Part shown: positions 61,838 to 64,000 of the stretch, in pieces
Layout of the letters: every line of letters begins with the position of its first letter
How positions within the stretch are numbered: position 1 is the stretch's first letter
Assembly: GCA_037013685.1 (NCBI GenBank)
Contig: CM072889.1
Span: forward strand, 7,325,976-7,389,975
Reading direction: 5' to 3'
Length of the DNA stretch: 64,000 bases
From: Acridotheres tristis
Taxonomy: Eukaryota > Chordata > Aves > Passeriformes > Sturnidae
Translations under genes and position numbers: made by a program
Notes under the pieces: model-generated
The model's input: only the letters and a program-made list of their open reading frames with translations
Databases searched by the model: none
What the model was told of the DNA's origin: nothing

Positions 61838-62068
61838 TTAATTCCTCAACTGATCAACCCACAAAATGAACCAGATAATAGCCGCAGTAACCTTGGTTAT
61901 GAGACTCATGTTTAAAAAAGGGCTTGGAAATGGGAGAGATATAGCAGTGACCACATGGAGGCCAATCCAGGGTAAGCTGGACAGCATGGTGTCATCTACC
62001 ACAAGCTTGGGTAATTCAAGAACTGTTATCCCCTTTTCTACCCCTCTCTCAATGCCCTCAGGCAATGC
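61838..62068 (-). pseudogene. Open frame upstream of gag, same register
   Basis: A frame in register with gag runs from inside the 5' LTR across the primer binding site to a TAA at 61838-61840. A TAG at 61802-61804 follows. Its viral-leader part includes EALPEGIERGVEKG and a hydrophobic end, VTAAIIWFILWVD. It may be the true N-terminus of gag, now cut off by two stops, or just leader sequence. I cannot choose a start codon. Confidence 0.45.
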
Positions 62069-62086
62069 CTCATGTTCTGGGCGCCA
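62069..62086 (-). promoter_or_regulatory. Primer binding site of the ERV-L-like provirus
   Basis: Read on the - strand this is TGGCGCCCAGAACATGAG, five bases after the LTR end. TGGCGCCC and AGAACA resemble a lysine tRNA 3' end with an extra base, but it is not a perfect match to any primer tRNA I can recall. Confidence 0.7.
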
Positions 62087-62091
62087 AAATC

Positions 62092-62800
62092 TGTCTTGGT
62101 TTGAAAGATGGGTATGGTCTAAGGAAAGGCAAGAGCCCCTTTTCTGCAATGCAGAGTGCAACCCCCCCTCCCTTTTAATTATTTTAGGTCCAAATCAGAG
62201 GCCTTCAGGCAGGAGATGTGGGGATAAGAATAACAGTTCTTTACTGATATCTAACAAGGCAGAAAACAACAACAGCTATAAAAATTGACAACAGAACAAA
62301 ACAGTATAGCTCAGCTCCAGTCCCTTTTGGCCTCAGGCCGTCTCCCTGTGCTCAGTTACCGGTGCTGTGGGGGCAGGGCAGGTCCCGCGCAGTTGAAGAG
62401 GGGCTGGAGTGATGGCGGCAGCGGCCCAGGGGTGAGTGGGATGGGGAAAGTGACTCCCCCCTCACAGTGTCGGTCGTGGTGCTCGGCAGAGTGTCCAGAG
62501 GTAGTAAGGTGAGGTGGGAGAGCAGCAGAGCGATGTCCAACGGCAGGGAACGTGGATCTCAGCGCTGGGATGGCAGGGGAGATGCCAGATCCGAGCACAG
62601 GGTGTCCTCTCCTTCCACGAGCCAAACGAGAGAGTTTCCAGCCCGCTCCCGACCCCCATCCCACCTTTCCTTTTTCTGGTTTCCCCCCACCTCCCTCCAC
62701 CCACCTCCCTGCGAGAGAACATTACCTTAAGGTGTAGCCACTTAGCATAACAATGGGAGAAATTCCACAGAAAGAAAAGGGAAGCATTCAACCCCCAACA
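62092..62800 (-). repeat. 5' LTR of the ERV-L-like provirus
   Basis: A 709-bp LTR with the same ends as the 56025-56732 copy. Differences by eye are about 19 substitutions and one single-base indel. Several of the substitutions are C/T or G/A at CpG positions. Candidate ATTAAA polyadenylation signal at 62174-62179 on the - strand. GAGGT target duplication follows at 62801. Confidence 0.95.
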
Positions 62801-62805
62801 GAGGT

Positions 62806-63512
62806 TCATTTTGATGGATGGGAAATGAGATGAGAAGTAGCTCAGTAAAACCCTCAATGAAGTCCTGTGCTGCTCCTTGATCAAACTCCCTTTCAAACCC
62901 AGCTGTGCCTCCCTGCCATCACTTGGCTTCAACCTTTCCTGGGCTGCTCTAACACAGGGGGAGCTCCACCACCCCCAAAGAGCTCCCCAGGTCACAGCTG
63001 CTGCCCACAGCAGGGATATGAGTTGCAGTGGTGTGTTCTGGGGCTAAATGGTGAGAGACTTGAATCAGGTCAGCTGGAGTGGCCCAGCAATGCCTTGTTC
63101 AGGGAGCACCTGCTATGGATTCCTGGCTCCTGTGTTCTGGTTAGAAGTGGCAACCAGCACACAAGAGAATGGTACACATGGGCAGAGCCTCCAGCAGCAG
63201 CACACTTCACTCATATGCTGGTGAATGCAGGAGTCTCCATGTTTGTCCAGCTCCCCTTTGGCTGCCTGCACAGCATGTGCCGAAGGTTGCAATTCCCAGT
63301 GCTGGGCTGGCATCAGGACACATTTGCAAGAAGGGGAATGCAGAAATTACGATACAGTCTGGAATGAACTGTCTGGGCTGAGTCTCATCAGAGGAAGGGG
63401 GTATAGAGTGTATGGGAGAGGTTGTTTATGACAGTGGCTATACATCAAGTGTCTGTTGCTCTTTTGCTTGTCAAGAGACTGCAACTTCACTATTACTCCC
63501 CTTGTTTTCCAG
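62806..63512. other. MAMLD1 intron after the provirus
   Basis: Intron remainder ending in acceptor CTCCCCTTGTTTTCCAG (63496-63512). Longer open frames here (for example 62867-63367) have no splice context or recognisable product. Confidence 0.75.
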
Positions 63513-63585
63513 GAAAAGCAGAGACAAAACATGCTGGGAGTAACATCTGAACAGAGGAGCTTGTTTGCAGCTCAGCAGTTTCAAG
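63513..63585 (+). CDS. MAMLD1: MAMLD1 exon (73 bp, ends in phase 1)
   Basis: Opens in phase 0 directly after the 49-codon exon: EKQRQNMLGVTSEQRSLF, then AAQQFQ, plus one base of the next codon. Donor is AAG|GTAAGG. The charged and Gln-rich start continues the KRQLMQ stretch of the previous exon without a break. The one base carried over is completed by CT of the next exon to give Ala. Confidence 0.88.
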
Positions 63586-63862
63586 GTAAGGAAGGAAATG
63601 GCCTGAAAATCCTTGAGGTGCCAGGGCCTGGTGTCTGGTTAAATAGAGACACTTAATGATTCTCTGCCCTGAATTAAAAGCATTTTGCATTTTATCACAT
63701 ATCATGAGATTCTGCTGTTTCCTTATGGCTCCAGTATAACTCTGTTACAAAGAACACAAAGGAGAAGCCCCCATGACATGAAAGAGCAGCAGTTTTTAAA
63801 GGGTTTGCCATGTTTCAAGGGTGAATCTATGCTCACCAGCTAACATGTCTCTTTGTCCACAG
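63586..63862. other. Short MAMLD1 intron (277 bp)
   Basis: GTAAGG donor to TCTCTTTGTCCACAG acceptor. No other feature. Confidence 0.85.
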
Positions 63863-64000
63863 CTGTGCAGCAGCCCATTCCTGCTGACTGCAACCAGGTG
63901 ATCCCAGCTCCTCCACCCAACCACCACATGCTGCCATCAAACCCAGCCATGCTCCAGAGCACCTTGGGCTCTGGCATGGCCTCAGCCACTGCCAGCCAGA
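63863..64000 (+). CDS. MAMLD1: MAMLD1 exon, partial (continues past window)
   Basis: Begins with two bases completing the split Ala codon, then VQQPIPADCNQVIPAPPPNH, LPSNPAMLQSTLGSGMASA and so on, rich in Pro, Ser and Ala. No stop or donor before the window ends, so the exon continues to the right. It is probably the C-terminal low-complexity part. Confidence 0.85.

Larger units (their letters stand above)
56020..62805 (-). mobile_element. ERV-L-like (class III) provirus, antisense in MAMLD1 intron
   Basis: A near-complete provirus read on the - strand: 5' LTR 62092-62800, primer binding site, gag, pro, RT, RNase H, integrase, polypurine tract, 3' LTR 56025-56732. It is flanked by a 5-bp direct repeat GAGGT (56020-56024 and 62801-62805). 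There is no env between integrase and the 3' LTR (only ~110 bp). Lack of env, the 5-bp duplication and the style of the pol motifs (YIDDIIVGG, FWRMHIPEYS, NYTPTEREIL) fit the ERV-L lineage. Pol carries several stops and frameshifts. LTRs differ at about 19 of 708 positions by eye, so the insertion is not very old. The antisense orientation relative to the host gene is the one usually tolerated in introns. Confidence 0.93.

Overview
The window is 64 kb of vertebrate nuclear DNA and almost certainly comes from a bird. The evidence is a CR1 LINE tail, low overall repeat density, and two endogenous retroviruses (ERVs) of the kinds common in birds. A passerine is my guess, not something the sequence proves. 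The only host protein-coding gene I can support is MAMLD1 (mastermind-like domain containing 1; human CXorf6) on the + strand. Four exons are visible: 22484-24205 (large, phase 0/0), 55306-55452 (phase 0/0), 63513-63585 (ends after one base of a codon) and 63863 to the window end. The 5' exon or exons encoding the extreme N-terminus were not recognised. The first 22 kb is therefore either upstream intron or 5' flank.

Layout: 1-22483 is non-coding apart from a (CA)n array, a (TG)n array, a G15 run and a short antisense CR1 tail. 22484-24205 is the main MAMLD1 coding exon, carrying a threefold ~57-residue repeat and a short polyQ tract. 24206-55305 is a ~31 kb intron containing a 208-bp pure pyrimidine tract (29083-29290) and a compact ~3.2 kb LTR element on the + strand (37602-40835). 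55453-63512 is an ~8 kb intron mostly filled by a 6.8 kb ERV-L-like provirus on the - strand (56025-62800).

The most unusual object is the 3.2 kb element. It has paired LTRs, a matching 6-bp target-site duplication, a perfect 18-nt tRNA-Lys primer binding site and a splice donor. I see no recognisable pro, pol or env. Instead it carries a + strand reading frame with a Y-box-type cold shock domain most like YBX1. The frame runs about 700 bp without an indel and is broken by two stop codons. This looks like a host RNA-binding-protein gene captured by a retrovirus, in the manner of oncogene-carrying retroviruses, and later decayed.

The ERV-L-like provirus has ~2.7% LTR divergence by eye, a 5-bp target-site duplication and gag, pro, RT, RNase H and integrase. 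It has no env. Several stops and frameshifts break it. Its Gag frame is odd: it has a strong hydrophobic segment followed by a 13-residue tandem repeat array (PEPDP type).

No operon, CRISPR, tRNA or rRNA features were seen.
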